Notes: generated by a model from the letters alone, not told the origin. DNA of 64,000 nt from Salibacterium halotolerans (GCF_900115625.1 NZ_FOXD01000002.1:62001-126000); one strand, 5' to 3'. Shown: positions 36,120 to 44,879, counted from the first letter of the stretch. Program-made: numbers and translations.

Positions 36120-37241
36120 ATGAAAGTTGTTGTAACAGGCGGGGGGACCGGCGGCCATATTTATCCGGCCCTTGCTCTTATCAAGGAAATAGAGCGTCTG
36201 GAACCAGGCAGTGAATGCCTTTATATAGGGACGGAGCACGGACTTGAAAGTGATATTGTCCCCCGTTCGGGAACTCGTTTTGAAACGATCACCATCAGCG
36301 GATTTCAACGCAGCTTAAGCTGGAAAAATGCAAGAACAATATGGCGTTTCTGGAGAGGAACAAAAAAGGCGAAGCAGATGCTGACATCCTTTGGTGCCGA
36401 TATTGTCATCGGAACCGGCGGGTACGTGGCCGGTCCGGTTGTATTTGCCGCCTCCAGGCTGGATATTCCCACCGTCATTCATGAGCAGAACAGCATTCCC
36501 GGTCTGACGAATAAATTTCTCAGCCGGTTCGTTGATAACATTGCCGTATCCTTTAAGGATTCTGCCGCTTATTTCCCTGCTTCCAAAGTACGCTTCACAG
36601 GAAATCCTCGTGCGTCGGAAGTATCGGGACCGCGGACAAAAAATCCGCTTCCCGGTCTTGGTCTGGATCCAAACAAAAAAACGGTTCTCATTGTAGGCGG
36701 AAGCCGGGGAGCAAAACCGATAAATGAAGCATTTTTGGAAGCTCTTCCGGAAGCAGGTCAAAAAGAATGGCAGTATCTGTATGTTACGGGACAGGTTCAT
36801 TATGATAAAGTGATAGAAGAAACAAAAAAAGCCGGTAACCCGGATAATGTCATCATTCAGCCATTTATTCATGTGATGCCTGAGGTACTGGCGTTTACAG
36901 ATCTATTGATATCAAGAGCGGGAGCAACGACGCTTGCCGAAATTACAGCACTCGGTGTTCCGTCCATTCTCATACCAAGCCCGTATGTTACAAACAACCA
37001 TCAGGAAAAAAACGCGGAATCACTGGAGCGTGCAGGCGGCGCTATTGTTTATAAGGAAAGCAGTTGGAATGGTCCGGCGCTTTTACGTGAGACAGATGCC
37101 GTTCTATCCGATGAAAAAAAATGGGAAACGATGCATGAAGCTGCACTGACACTCGCCGCGCCGAATGCTGCTGCCGATATCTTCCGTATCATGCAGCAAT
37201 TGATGCACCCCGCCGGGTACGAAAGGAAGGATGACAAATGA
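36120..37241 (+). CDS. murG: MurG, lipid II-forming GlcNAc transferase
   Basis: The 373-residue GT28 enzyme adds GlcNAc to lipid I at the inner membrane face. The N-terminal glycine loop is VVVTGGGTGGHIYPALAL; HEQNSIPGLTNKFLSR, TGNPRASEV, LIVGGSRGAKPINEA and SRAGATTLAEI are the donor and acceptor site motifs. GGGAGGATTAAG precedes the ATG. The stop overlaps the first ATG of murB. Confidence 0.96.
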   Translation: MKVVVTGGGTGGHIYPALALIKEIERLEPGSECLYIGTEHGLESDIVPRSGTRFETITISGFQRSLSWKNARTIWRFWRGTKKAKQMLTSFGADIVIGTGGYVAGPVVFAASRLDIPTVIHEQNSIPGLTNKFLSRFVDNIAVSFKDSAAYFPASKVRFTGNPRASEVSGPRTKNPLPGLGLDPNKKTVLIVGGSRGAKPINEAFLEALPEAGQKEWQYLYVTGQVHYDKVIEETKKAGNPDNVIIQPFIHVMPEVLAFTDLLISRAGATTLAEITALGVPSILIPSPYVTNNHQEKNAESLERAGGAIVYKESSWNGPALLRETDAVLSDEKKWETMHEAALTLAAPNAAADIFRIMQQLMHPAGYERKDDK

Positions 37242-38155
37242 TGGAAGAAGTGTTTCGGGAGCTGCAGGAGGCTGATATTGGAAGAACGGCCTGGAAAGAA
37301 CCTTTGTCCAAACATACAACCTGGAAAATCGGCGGTCCGGCGGATATTCTCATTGAACCGGAAGGAATAAAAGCACTGCAGAAGGCCATGAATATTATCA
37401 CTGCGCGGAATGTACCGTGGCGGGCGGTGGGAAGAGGATCAAACCTGCTGGTTGATGACTCCGGCATTGAAGGAGTCGTCATCAAACTGGGCAGGAACAT
37501 GGAATACATGGAAGAAGAAGAAATGCAGATTCGGGCAGGGGCCGGTTTCTCCTTCATTAAACTGGCCACGATTCTGAGCAAAAAAGGATACTCCGGTCTT
37601 GAGTTTGCCGGCGGCATTCCGGGAACAGTCGGCGGCGCTGTATTTATGAATGCCGGTGCGCACGGATCCGATATGTCAGATATTGTCGTGAAAGCCCATG
37701 TTCTCTACCCGGACGGGAGCCTTGTGTGTCTTACAAACGAAGAACTGGCGTTTTCCTACCGCACTTCCATTCTCCAGAAAGAACGGGCAGTGGTTTGTGA
37801 AGCAGTGCTGGCGCTTCGGGAAGGGGATAAAGAGGTGGTGGTAGAGGAAATGAAAAAACATAAAGATTACCGCCGAAACACCCAGCCCTGGAATTATCCG
37901 TGCGCGGGCAGTGTATTTCGTAATCCTCTTCCCGATCATGCAGGAGCATTGATTGAACAGTCAGGACTGAAAGGATACCGCCACGGAGGAGCCCGTATTT
38001 CAGAGCAGCACGCCAATTTTATCGTCAATGTCGATAACGCTGAAGCAACGGATGTTACGGCCATCATCAAACATGTGCAGCATACGGTACAGGAACGGTA
38101 CGGTATTACGATGCAGACGGAAGTGGAGATAGTAGAACGAAGCGAAAATGGATAA
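37238..38155 (+). CDS. murB: UDP-N-acetylenolpyruvoylglucosamine reductase
   Basis: The 305-residue flavoenzyme reduces UDP-GlcNAc-enolpyruvate to UDP-MurNAc. HTTWKIGGPAD and GRGSNLLVDDSGIEGVVI are FAD-binding motifs, GFAGGIPGTVGGAVFMNAGAH-like residues (about 125-145) form the core, YRTSILQKE and CAGSVFRNP contain catalytic residues, and HANFIVN is the C-terminal signature of type II MurB. The start is ATG 37238 or the next ATG 37241; the site GAAAGGAAGG lies in the end of murG. Confidence 0.95.
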   Translation: MMEEVFRELQEADIGRTAWKEPLSKHTTWKIGGPADILIEPEGIKALQKAMNIITARNVPWRAVGRGSNLLVDDSGIEGVVIKLGRNMEYMEEEEMQIRAGAGFSFIKLATILSKKGYSGLEFAGGIPGTVGGAVFMNAGAHGSDMSDIVVKAHVLYPDGSLVCLTNEELAFSYRTSILQKERAVVCEAVLALREGDKEVVVEEMKKHKDYRRNTQPWNYPCAGSVFRNPLPDHAGALIEQSGLKGYRHGGARISEQHANFIVNVDNAEATDVTAIIKHVQHTVQERYGITMQTEVEIVERSENG

Positions 38156-38170
38156 CAGGAGGGGCCGCAG

Positions 38171-38959
38171 GTGACGGACAAAAAGGTAATTCCCGCAGAA
38201 GAAAAAATACCTGCCTTAAAAGAAAAACGAAAAAAACGCACCAACCGCCGGCTTGTCACATACCTTTCTGTGTTTTTTCTCCTTATACTGCTTGTTGTCT
38301 ATTTTCAGTCACCGCTGAGCCATATCCGTCACATTAAAGTGGAAGGAAATATCCATACCGCACAGGATAATATCAAAGACCGTATTGATCTGCAGACCGG
38401 AGACGGCTTGTGGACCGCGGATTTAACCCAGGCAGAACAGGCGGTTCAAAGTTATCAGGAGATTGAGAATGTCTCGGTGACACGATCTTTTCCTTCCACT
38501 GTCACGATACACGTTCAGGAGTACCGCCGGATGGCTTATGTGGAAAACGGCGGTTCGTTTGTCCCTGTTTTGCAAAACGGGGAGGTTCTTTCGGAAAAAA
38601 CGTATAATGAGCTTCCCTCCGATGCTCCAATTCTGAGAAACTTTGAAGACAGGGACAAGCTTGCAGCTTTTTCCGAAGAAATGAGCCAGCTTGGAGAAGG
38701 GGTTATGAACCGTATTTCTGAAGTCATGTATGCTCCTTCCGACGATGATGCAAACCGACTGCGTCTTTATATGAACGATGGCATTGAAGTAGAGTCAACG
38801 ATTGAGAATTTTGCCTCCCATATGGCGGATTACCCATCCGTGGCCAGACAGATTAATCCTGATGCAGATGGAGTTCTTCACATGAAAATAAATTCTTATT
38901 TTAAAGCAGATCAGCCGGACACAGCAGAAGGAGGGGAAGAGAGAAGTGAAGAAGAATAA
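38171..38959 (+). CDS. divIB: Division protein DivIB (FtsQ)
   Basis: A 262-residue bitopic protein: Lys-rich cytoplasmic tail (KEKRKKRTNRR), membrane helix (about 35-53), a POTRA domain starting SHIRHIKVEGNIHTAQD, and the FtsQ/DivIB beta domain. The C-terminal tail is acidic (about 248-262). It works with FtsL and DivIC in the divisome and in septum thermostability. The start is GTG 38171 behind AGGAGGGG. The end overlaps ylxW. Confidence 0.92.
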   Translation: MTDKKVIPAEEKIPALKEKRKKRTNRRLVTYLSVFFLLILLVVYFQSPLSHIRHIKVEGNIHTAQDNIKDRIDLQTGDGLWTADLTQAEQAVQSYQEIENVSVTRSFPSTVTIHVQEYRRMAYVENGGSFVPVLQNGEVLSEKTYNELPSDAPILRNFEDRDKLAAFSEEMSQLGEGVMNRISEVMYAPSDDDANRLRLYMNDGIEVESTIENFASHMADYPSVARQINPDADGVLHMKINSYFKADQPDTAEGGEERSEEE

Positions 38960-39641
38960 AATCCGTTGGTTCACCGCTCTGCTTTTCATGATTGGGTTTC
39001 TCCTTGCCGTAACCTATCAAACGACAGCGGACAAAGGGGCAGCGGATCAGGATACAAACGACCGGAAAGAAGATCGATTAAGAGAAGAAGTCCTGGAAGA
39101 ACAGGAAAAGAATAAAGAATTGACGGAAGAATGGAGAAATCTGCAGCAGCAGGTACGGGATATGGAAGAAAACCTGGCAGAAAATGAAACGTCTTCTTTT
39201 AATCTAGTGGAAGAACTAAAGAAAATGAGAATGCTTACCGGTGAGGTGCCTGTAAAAGGCAAAGGTATCTCTGTCAGCCTGGATGATTACCAATACGCCG
39301 CCGATGATGGTGAAAACCCGAATAATTTTCTTGTTCATGAACGCCATATTCAACAGGTCATGGACGAGCTCTTTCTTGCCGGTGCAGAAGCCGTATCTGT
39401 CAATGGTTACCGGATAACAGAAAATACATATATTCAGTGCACAGGCCCTGTTATTACAATCGACGGCCACACGTCGTCAGCCCCATTTGTCATTAAAGCA
39501 GTAGGCGAATCGGGGCAGCTGAAAGCCGCCCTGGAAATGAACGGAGGCGTGAAAGACAGGCTGGTCAATGAAAATGTGGAAGTACGTATTCAGACGAAAG
39601 ATCTCATAACCATGCCGGCTGTAGGAGAGAGGAGTGAATGA
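38946..39641 (+). CDS. ylxW: DUF881 protein YlxW
   Basis: A 231-residue bitopic protein: one N-terminal membrane segment (about 7-22), a long charged coiled coil (about 35-90) and a DUF881 domain (about 95-228) with KGKGISVSLDDY, ELFLAGAEAVSVNGYRI and PFVIKAVGE. It is the first of two adjacent DUF881 genes, as in B. subtilis between divIB and sbp. The function is unknown. GGAGGGGAAGAGAGAA precedes the start, which overlaps divIB by 14 bases. Confidence 0.9.
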   Translation: MKKNKIRWFTALLFMIGFLLAVTYQTTADKGAADQDTNDRKEDRLREEVLEEQEKNKELTEEWRNLQQQVRDMEENLAENETSSFNLVEELKKMRMLTGEVPVKGKGISVSLDDYQYAADDGENPNNFLVHERHIQQVMDELFLAGAEAVSVNGYRITENTYIQCTGPVITIDGHTSSAPFVIKAVGESGQLKAALEMNGGVKDRLVNENVEVRIQTKDLITMPAVGERSE

Positions 39642-40344
39642 ATTGCGGTTTGTGCTGAAAGCAGCCGTGCTTCTTTTAACTGTCGTCTGCGGTTACTTCG
39701 CCGCATCAAAGACAGATCAGATGCCGTTTACGAATGCTTCTGACCGTAATGATGTACTCAAGCTTCAGGAGACGCTGGAAGAAGAGCAGGAGCGCAGACA
39801 GAATCTATATGAACGTATCAGGGAAAACGAACGTCTTCTGGAAGAATATAACACCGAACAAAAGAACAGCAGGGAATACGCAATGAAGCAGGCTGTTGAA
39901 GATTTGAAAGCCGAAGCAGGGATGACTGAAAAAAGTGGAAGTGGCGTGGTGATAACCATTTCCCCGGCCGCAGGTGCCGATACCAGTGGAAACCAATCGG
40001 TCCGTCCGGTCCTTCTACGGAGGCTTGTCAATGAACTCAACCAGTTTGGAGCCTCTGCGATATCCATTGAAGGGAAACGCATACTGGAAACAACTGCTTT
40101 TCGGAGTATAGACGGCATCACCCATATTGACGGCAGAAGACTTCCGGACATTCCGCTGGAGATAAAAGTATTGGCAGAAGACAACGAACAGCTGTACAAT
40201 GAACTGCTCGTCTCTGAATCAAAAGAGTATTTTACCCTGGAAAATATGAAACTAAAAGCCCAAAAGCAGAAAAAGCTTACTGTTCCCGCCTATGATGAAG
40301 TGAGACGGGTGCAGCACATGGAAGTTATGGAGGAAGATGAGTGA
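39634..40344 (+). CDS. ylxX: DUF881 protein YlxX
   Basis: A 236-residue paralogue of YlxW with the same plan: N-terminal membrane segment, coiled coil (about 40-90), DUF881 domain with KSGSGVVITISP, NQFGASAISIEGKRI and PLEIKVLAEDNEQL. Two starts compete: GTG 39634 (6 bases after the first AGGAG) and TTG 39643 (8 bases after the second AGGAG). It overlaps ylxW by 8 bases and sbp by 4, so the trio is translationally coupled. Confidence 0.9.
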   Translation: MNELRFVLKAAVLLLTVVCGYFAASKTDQMPFTNASDRNDVLKLQETLEEEQERRQNLYERIRENERLLEEYNTEQKNSREYAMKQAVEDLKAEAGMTEKSGSGVVITISPAAGADTSGNQSVRPVLLRRLVNELNQFGASAISIEGKRILETTAFRSIDGITHIDGRRLPDIPLEIKVLAEDNEQLYNELLVSESKEYFTLENMKLKAQKQKKLTVPAYDEVRRVQHMEVMEEDE

Positions 40345-40688
40345 TGTGGCTTCCGGTACTCGGTCTTTTAACAGGTATACTGATCGGCCTTTTGACTGGT
40401 GTGGAAATCCCTCCGGCTTACCACATTTACGTTCTTCTTCTCCTTCTGGTTATGGTGGATGCCCTTTTTGGCGCACTGAAAGAAACGCTGAGACAAAACT
40501 ATTCCAACATCTTTTTTATTACCGGTCTTTTTTTCAGCTTACTGCTCGCATGGATCCTTGCTTTTCTGGGGCGGCAGCTTGATGTAGAATTATACTTGGC
40601 TCCACTGATAGCTCTTGGTATAAGAATCTTTCAGAATACCGCTGCAATCCGCAGGGAAATTCTTTCTCTTCTACAATCAAAAAAATGA
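40341..40688 (+). CDS. sbp: Small basic protein Sbp (DUF1290)
   Basis: A 115-residue membrane protein with three to four helices; WLPVLGLLTGILIGLLTG, VEIPPAYHIYV, DALFGALKE and FQNTAAIRREI are the DUF1290 signatures. Its job is unknown; it is conserved just upstream of ftsA in Bacillaceae. Start GTG 40341 or ATG 40344, both behind GGAGG. No T-rich terminator follows. Confidence 0.9.
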   Translation: MMWLPVLGLLTGILIGLLTGVEIPPAYHIYVLLLLLVMVDALFGALKETLRQNYSNIFFITGLFFSLLLAWILAFLGRQLDVELYLAPLIALGIRIFQNTAAIRREILSLLQSKK

Positions 40689-40881
40689 AGATTACAGGTC
40701 TTTGCAGGAAAATCAAAATAACGTGGCGAAGTGTAACGGCACTGAAAATAAAACGTAATTAATTTTTCTGTCATTTTGCACACGTACCGCCGGTTCACAT
40801 GATAAGATGGAATAGAGATCAACTGTCCTGACAGCAGGCATAATAGATACAGTAGATACATGCAGTAGGAGGTGCCATAAT
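40689..40881 (+). other. Upstream region of ftsAZ
   Basis: 193 bp without a gene, where promoters of ftsAZ are expected. TTGCAC near 40774 with GATAAG about 20 bp later is a weak candidate. A short palindrome CTGTC-CT-GACAG lies near 40823-40834. I found no convincing sigma-H promoter. Confidence 0.4.
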
Positions 40882-42165
40882 ATGAACAACGAAGATACGT
40901 ATGTCAGCCTGGATATAGGTACGTCCGGAGTGCGGGTCATTATCGGAGAAATGTCCGGTGGTTCCCTGAAAGTTATGGGGGTGGGCAACGCTCCGTCCAC
41001 CGGACTGAAGAAAGGCGCGATTGTCGACATTGACGAAACGGTCCAATCTATCAAAAACGCGGTGCAGGAAGCGGAAAGAATGGTCGGACTTGAAATTGAA
41101 CAGGTGGTGGTTGGAGTGAACGGCAATCACATCCAAATGCAGAACTGCAGCGGAGTGGTAGCCGTATCCAGCCCCGACCGTGAAATCAGTAATGAGGACA
41201 TTGAACGGGTCATGGATGCAGCGCAGGTTCTCTCCATCCCGCCGGAACGCGAAATCATAGATGTCATTCCCAATCAGTTTATCGTCGACGGTCTGGATGG
41301 AATCAACGATCCCCGCGGAATGCTGGGGGTCCGTCTGGAAATGGAAGGTACCATTATTACCGGAGCCAAAACGGCGTTACATAATTTACTGCGGTGTGTG
41401 GAAAAAGCCGGGCTCACTGTCGCTGACATCTGTCTGCAGCCCCTTGCCGCCGGAACAGTGGCCGTATCCAAAGATGAAAAAGCTCTTGGTGTTGCACTGG
41501 TAGATATAGGTGGCGGGGCTGCGACTGTTTCTGTTTTTCAAAATGGAAAGATGCAGGCCATGTCGGTGCTCAATATAGGCGGCGACCATATTACCAATGA
41601 TATTTCCGTCGGACTCCGCACCTCTTCAGAAGAAGCTGAACGGATTAAACGGGAGAATGGACATGCCTTTATTGATGATGCCTCCGATGAAATAACGTTC
41701 GAAGTGAATGCTATTGGCAGCGATGAACCGGAGGAATATTCCCAATACGAGATTGCTCATGTCATTGAACCGAGAATGGAAGAAATATTAGAATTGGTAG
41801 ATGATGAGATTTACAAACTCGGTTATTCGGACCTGCCGGGCGGCTGCGTGCTGACCGGCGGGACCACCATGATTCCCGGTTCTCTGGAACTTGCCAGGGA
41901 TGTACTCCGCCTGAGTGTAAGGACGGCTGTTCCGGATTATATCGGAGTGCGGGAGCCGGTATATACGATAGGAATCGGGTTAATAGAGTTTGCCCATCAA
42001 AATGTGAAAATACAGGGGCGCGAACCTGCCGCATCCGTTTCTTCGGGTAATACGGCAGCTGCACCTGCTCCTGAACGGGGGAAACCGGAAAAAAGAGAAA
42101 AAGATGAAAATGATCCCGGCGTGAAAGATAAAATGAAAAATTTCTTTAAAGTGTTTTTTGAATAG
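40882..42165 (+). CDS. ftsA: Cell division protein FtsA
   Basis: The 427-residue actin-fold ATPase tethers FtsZ to the membrane. SLDIGTSGVRVIIGEM is phosphate loop 1, QVVVGVNGNHIQM starts the SHS2/1C domain, VDIGGGAATVSVF is phosphate loop 2 and LTGGTTMIPG the adenosine motif. The last ~14 residues (KDKMKNFFKVFFE) form the amphipathic membrane-targeting helix after a charged linker. GTAGGAGGTGCC precedes the ATG. It is followed by ftsZ after 112 bp. Confidence 0.96.
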   Translation: MNNEDTYVSLDIGTSGVRVIIGEMSGGSLKVMGVGNAPSTGLKKGAIVDIDETVQSIKNAVQEAERMVGLEIEQVVVGVNGNHIQMQNCSGVVAVSSPDREISNEDIERVMDAAQVLSIPPEREIIDVIPNQFIVDGLDGINDPRGMLGVRLEMEGTIITGAKTALHNLLRCVEKAGLTVADICLQPLAAGTVAVSKDEKALGVALVDIGGGAATVSVFQNGKMQAMSVLNIGGDHITNDISVGLRTSSEEAERIKRENGHAFIDDASDEITFEVNAIGSDEPEEYSQYEIAHVIEPRMEEILELVDDEIYKLGYSDLPGGCVLTGGTTMIPGSLELARDVLRLSVRTAVPDYIGVREPVYTIGIGLIEFAHQNVKIQGREPAASVSSGNTAAAPAPERGKPEKREKDENDPGVKDKMKNFFKVFFE

Positions 42166-42277
42166 CGGTGCCGCGCTGATACCTTCCATGTTTCAACCCG
42201 TGGAACGCAGGGAACGAAACGTTTGGGATCAACGTGTACGGTAACTTGAAAGATCTGACGAATGAGGAGGACCTTTA

Positions 42278-43426
42278 ATGTTGGAATTTGAAATGGATAT
42301 GGAGTCACTCGCACAGATTAAGGTCATTGGCGTAGGAGGCGGCGGTTCCAATGCCGTGAACCGTATGATTGAAAACGGACTGCAGGGCGTGGAATTTATC
42401 GCCGTAAATACAGATGCCCAGGCGCTTCAGCTTTCCCATGCTGAAACGAAGCTGCAGCTTGGCGGAAAGCTGACAAGAGGGCTTGGTGCCGGCGCCAATC
42501 CTGAAATCGGGAAGAAAGCAGCCGAAGAGAGCAAAGAACAGCTTGAAGAAGCGCTGACCGGAGCAGATATGGTGTTCATCACTGCCGGTATGGGAGGCGG
42601 AACCGGTACAGGGGCCGCTCCCGTTATTGCCGAAGTTGCCGGTGAAGTGGGGGCACTCACAGTCGGAGTCGTGACGCGTCCGTTTATGTTTGAAGGGAAA
42701 AAAAGATCGACCCAGGCTTCAGACGGCATTGCGGAACTGAAAGAAAACGTGGATACGCTCATCGTTATTCCGAACGACCGGCTTCTTGAAATCGTGGATA
42801 AAAACACACCGATGCTTGAAGCGTTCCGTGAAGCAGACAACGTGCTTCGTCAGGGTGTACAGGGAATTTCGGATTTGATCGCGGTTCCTGGTCTCATCAA
42901 CCTTGACTTTGCCGACGTAAAAACTATTATGAGCGAAAAAGGGTCCGCTTTAATGGGTATTGGTATCGCTACAGGGGAAAACCGCGCGGCGGAAGCGGCT
43001 AAAAAATCCATTTCAAGTCCTCTTCTTGAAACATCGGTGGAAGGCGCTCAGGGTGTCCTGATGAATATTACCGGGGGCACAAACCTCAGTTTGTTTGAAG
43101 TACATGAGGCAGCGGAAATTGTGTCGGAAGCCTCGGATTTTGATGTGAACATGATATTTGGTTCTGTCATTAACGAAAATCTAAATGACGAAATCGTCGT
43201 TACCGTCATCGCGACCGGTTTTGAAGATAATAATGATCAGAAACAGCAGCCGGAGCGTAAACCCGCAGGCCAGCAGCGCAAAGAGGTTTCCCAGTCTGCC
43301 TCGCGCCCGGCACCGGAAAAGGAAAAACCGGCGGAAGAAACACCGGAACAGCGCCAGGACGCCTCCGAAGATGAAGACACGCTCGACATTCCGACCTTCC
43401 TGCGCAACCGCCGCAGAAGAAAATAA
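42278..43426 (+). CDS. ftsZ: Cell division GTPase FtsZ
   Basis: The 382-residue tubulin homologue forms the Z ring. [18 protein letters not shown] opens the GTPase domain, [14 protein letters not shown] (about 107-120) is the tubulin signature and the T7 loop lies near [12 protein letters not shown] disordered Glu/Pro/Gln-rich linker (about 318-365) leads to the C-terminal peptide [13 protein letters not shown] that binds FtsA, SepF and others. GAGGAGGACC precedes the ATG. Confidence 0.97.
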   Translation: MLEFEMDMESLAQIKVIGVGGGGSNAVNRMIENGLQGVEFIAVNTDAQALQLSHAETKLQLGGKLTRGLGAGANPEIGKKAAEESKEQLEEALTGADMVFITAGMGGGTGTGAAPVIAEVAGEVGALTVGVVTRPFMFEGKKRSTQASDGIAELKENVDTLIVIPNDRLLEIVDKNTPMLEAFREADNVLRQGVQGISDLIAVPGLINLDFADVKTIMSEKGSALMGIGIATGENRAAEAAKKSISSPLLETSVEGAQGVLMNITGGTNLSLFEVHEAAEIVSEASDFDVNMIFGSVINENLNDEIVVTVIATGFEDNNDQKQQPERKPAGQQRKEVSQSASRPAPEKEKPAEETPEQRQDASEDEDTLDIPTFLRNRRRRK

Positions 43427-43563
43427 ATATGGCAAAAAAGTCGTGAGCGCCGGCGGGCTGATACCGTTTGTGTACTACGCAGTGAAAGTGAAATGTTTGG
43501 ACGAAGCAGTGAAGGATATAAAACAAACATGAGTCTGGGACAAAACCTTTATTAGATAAAAAA

Positions 43564-43597
43564 TGCCGAACGATTTCTTAAAATCGTTCGGTATTTT
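43564..43597 (+). terminator. Hairpin at the left end of the element, possible ftsZ terminator
   Basis: CCGAACGATTT (43566-43576) pairs with AAATCGTTCGG (43581-43591); ATTTTT follows. It is the first terminator after ftsZ, 138 bases behind its stop. Confidence 0.75.
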
Positions 43598-43640
43598 TCG
43601 TTTCTAAAATCAACCGCTGCGCCAAAATACTTTGCTTTTA

Positions 43641-43750
43641 CTCCAGAGCACAAGGGCGACATCGGTTCGCCGGGGCTCATCGTGTCTTCTTTGCACTCCG
43701 GAGTACAAGGGCGACATCGGTTCGCCGGGGGCTCACCGTGTCTTCTTTGC
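43641..43750. repeat. Two tandem 54-55 bp repeats
   Basis: Copy 1 (43641-43694) and copy 2 (43696-43750) share the core ACAAGGGCGACATCGGTTCG and the end GTGTCTTCTTTGC; they differ at only a few positions. No function is recognised. Confidence 0.85.
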
Positions 43751-43836
43751 CCCGCGCACGGCTTGAAAACGAGGAAGTTCGGCTGAGAAAAAGGGGACCT
43801 TCTCCCAAAACCGTGTACGTCCTGTGCCGGGTGTAG

Positions 43837-44052
43837 AAGCCACCACGACTCACGGCCGCGGTTCCACCGGATCAGCTGCTTGTGGAAATCGACGGACCCC
43901 GGCCGTTCCAGGGCCCGTTTGCTGGAATCGAAACGACACCTAAGCTGCTCCGCGATGTAATCACGACGCCAGCCGGTATAACGGAGGAAAAGGAAGCAGT
44001 GCTGGCAGCGTGGACGCAGAAAAATGGCGGGTGGATGTACGGTGGTTTGTAA
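43837..44052 (+). pseudogene. Orphan open frame, possible gene fragment
   Basis: A 71-codon frame without a start or ribosome site ends at TAA 44050-44052. Its translation has protein-like composition: LLVEIDGPRPFQGPFAGIE, then TTPKLLRDVITTPAGITEEK and an AVLAAW...GGWMYGGL end. The TPAGITEE stretch is faintly like the PGG-T motif at the C-terminus of pyrroline-5-carboxylate reductase/ComER proteins, but this is a weak impression. It may be the truncated 3' end of a lost gene or chance. Confidence 0.25.
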
Positions 44053-44062
44053 ATGGGAATGG

Positions 44063-44592
44063 GTCATAAGGCACTTTAGGGGGTTCCGCCCCCTAAAACG
44101 TCGTTAGGCATGGCTCATGAGGCACTTTAGAGTACCCGGTGCGCCCTTAAACGTCATCATGAATGATTCCTAAGGCACTTTAGAGGGTTTCGTGCCCCCG
44201 TAAACGTCATCATGAACGAATCCAGGTTCCGTTTAGCGGGAAAATGAGCGGGCCGCCGCAACAAAGAGCCCGCGTTCCTGCATGAAAAACAGGATGAATA
44301 GTCCATAGGGCACTTTAGGGGGGTTCAGCGCTCCCTTAAACGTCGTTAGACATGGCTCATGAGGCACTTTAGAGTACCCGGTGCGCCCTTAAACGTCATC
44401 ATGAATGATTCATAAAGCACTTTAGAGGGTTTCGTACCCCCGTAAACGTCGTCATGAACGAATCCAGGTTCCGTTTAGCGGGAAAATGAACGGGCCGCCG
44501 CAACAAAGAGTTCGCGTCGCTGCATGAAAAGTGAGATGAATAGTCATAAGACACTTTAGAGTATCCGGTGCCGCCTTAAACGCCATTATCAT
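44063..44592. repeat. Seven-unit hairpin array with a higher-order period of about 241 bp
   Basis: The word GCACTTTAG (ACACTTTAG in the last) starts at 44071, 44122, 44175, 44310, 44364, 44417 and 44551. Each begins a roughly 50-bp unit of the form TTTAG-G-rich, C-rich-TAAACGTC, which can fold back; the first is a perfect stem, TTTAGGGGG with CCCCCTAAA (44076-44098). Units come as A-B-C plus an 82-bp spacer, repeated twice, then a final B-like unit. All frames contain stops, so it is non-coding. Confidence 0.9.
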
Positions 44593-44605
44593 GTGGAAGT
44601 ACGTC

Positions 44606-44636
44606 ACAGGTACCCTGCTTCCTGCGGGGTACCTGT
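44606..44636. repeat. Perfect 10-bp hairpin at the right part of the element
   Basis: ACAGGTACCC (44606-44615) pairs with GGGTACCTGT (44627-44636). No T-run follows directly. Close behind, AGCAG/CTGCT and GAGCCG/CGGCTC (44653-44692) offer two alternative pairings. Confidence 0.7.
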
Positions 44637-44784
44637 AACTCGTGCTTTTCTCAGCAGGAGCCGAAGCATTTGGACCCCGCTGCTATACGGCTCTTGAACA
44701 ACGCCGCAAGACATTCGTGTTTTCCTCCGCCTATTTTACTTTTATCCCAGACTCATTTTTATGTAGAAAGACCCGGGTGGAAGG

Positions 44785-44859
44785 GTGACAAAATTAGTGA
44801 AAAGTAGAAAAAAAGTCAACCACAAAATGACACAATTTGAAAGAGAACGGATTTATAAT
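44785..44859 (+). promoter_or_regulatory. spoIIG promoter with Spo0A-box-like sites
   Basis: ATGACA (44827-44832) and TATAAT (44854-44859) are 21 bp apart, close to the abnormal 22-bp spacing of the Spo0A-activated spoIIG promoter of B. subtilis. GTGACAAAA (44785-44793), GTCAA (44815-44819) and TGACACAA over the -35 resemble 0A boxes (TTTGTCRAA or its complement). The predicted start is near 44866. Confidence 0.65.
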
Positions 44860-44879
44860 AGGCATTACTTCTCCTGTTC

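Larger units (their letters stand above)
43529..44756. mobile_element. Repeat-rich element with inverted termini, no intact transposase
   Basis: ATGAGTCTGGGACAAAA (43529-43545) is mirrored by the complement of 44740-44756, which reads ATGAGTCTGGGATAAAA: 16 of 17 identical. The 1.23 kb between holds a hairpin, two 55-bp tandem repeats, a 71-codon orphan frame and a seven-member hairpin array, but no complete gene. It lies between ftsZ and spoIIGA, where B. subtilis has bpr. I see no clear target-site duplication. It may be a decayed insertion sequence or a non-autonomous element; the mobile nature is inferred from the termini only. Confidence 0.5.

Noticed and set aside
43552-44067. 171-codon minus-strand frame through the repeats
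   Set aside because: It translates tandem repeats and a hairpin, has no ribosome site and no similarity to transposases I can recall.
44063-44592. CRISPR array
   Set aside because: The units differ in their stems, the intervals are not unique spacers of equal length, the 82-bp spacers are themselves repeated, and no cas genes are nearby.
44653-44692. RNA pseudoknot formed by AGCAG/CTGCT and GAGCCG/CGGCTC
   Set aside because: The two left arms are directly adjacent, leaving no loop to span the second helix; alternative simple hairpins are more likely.
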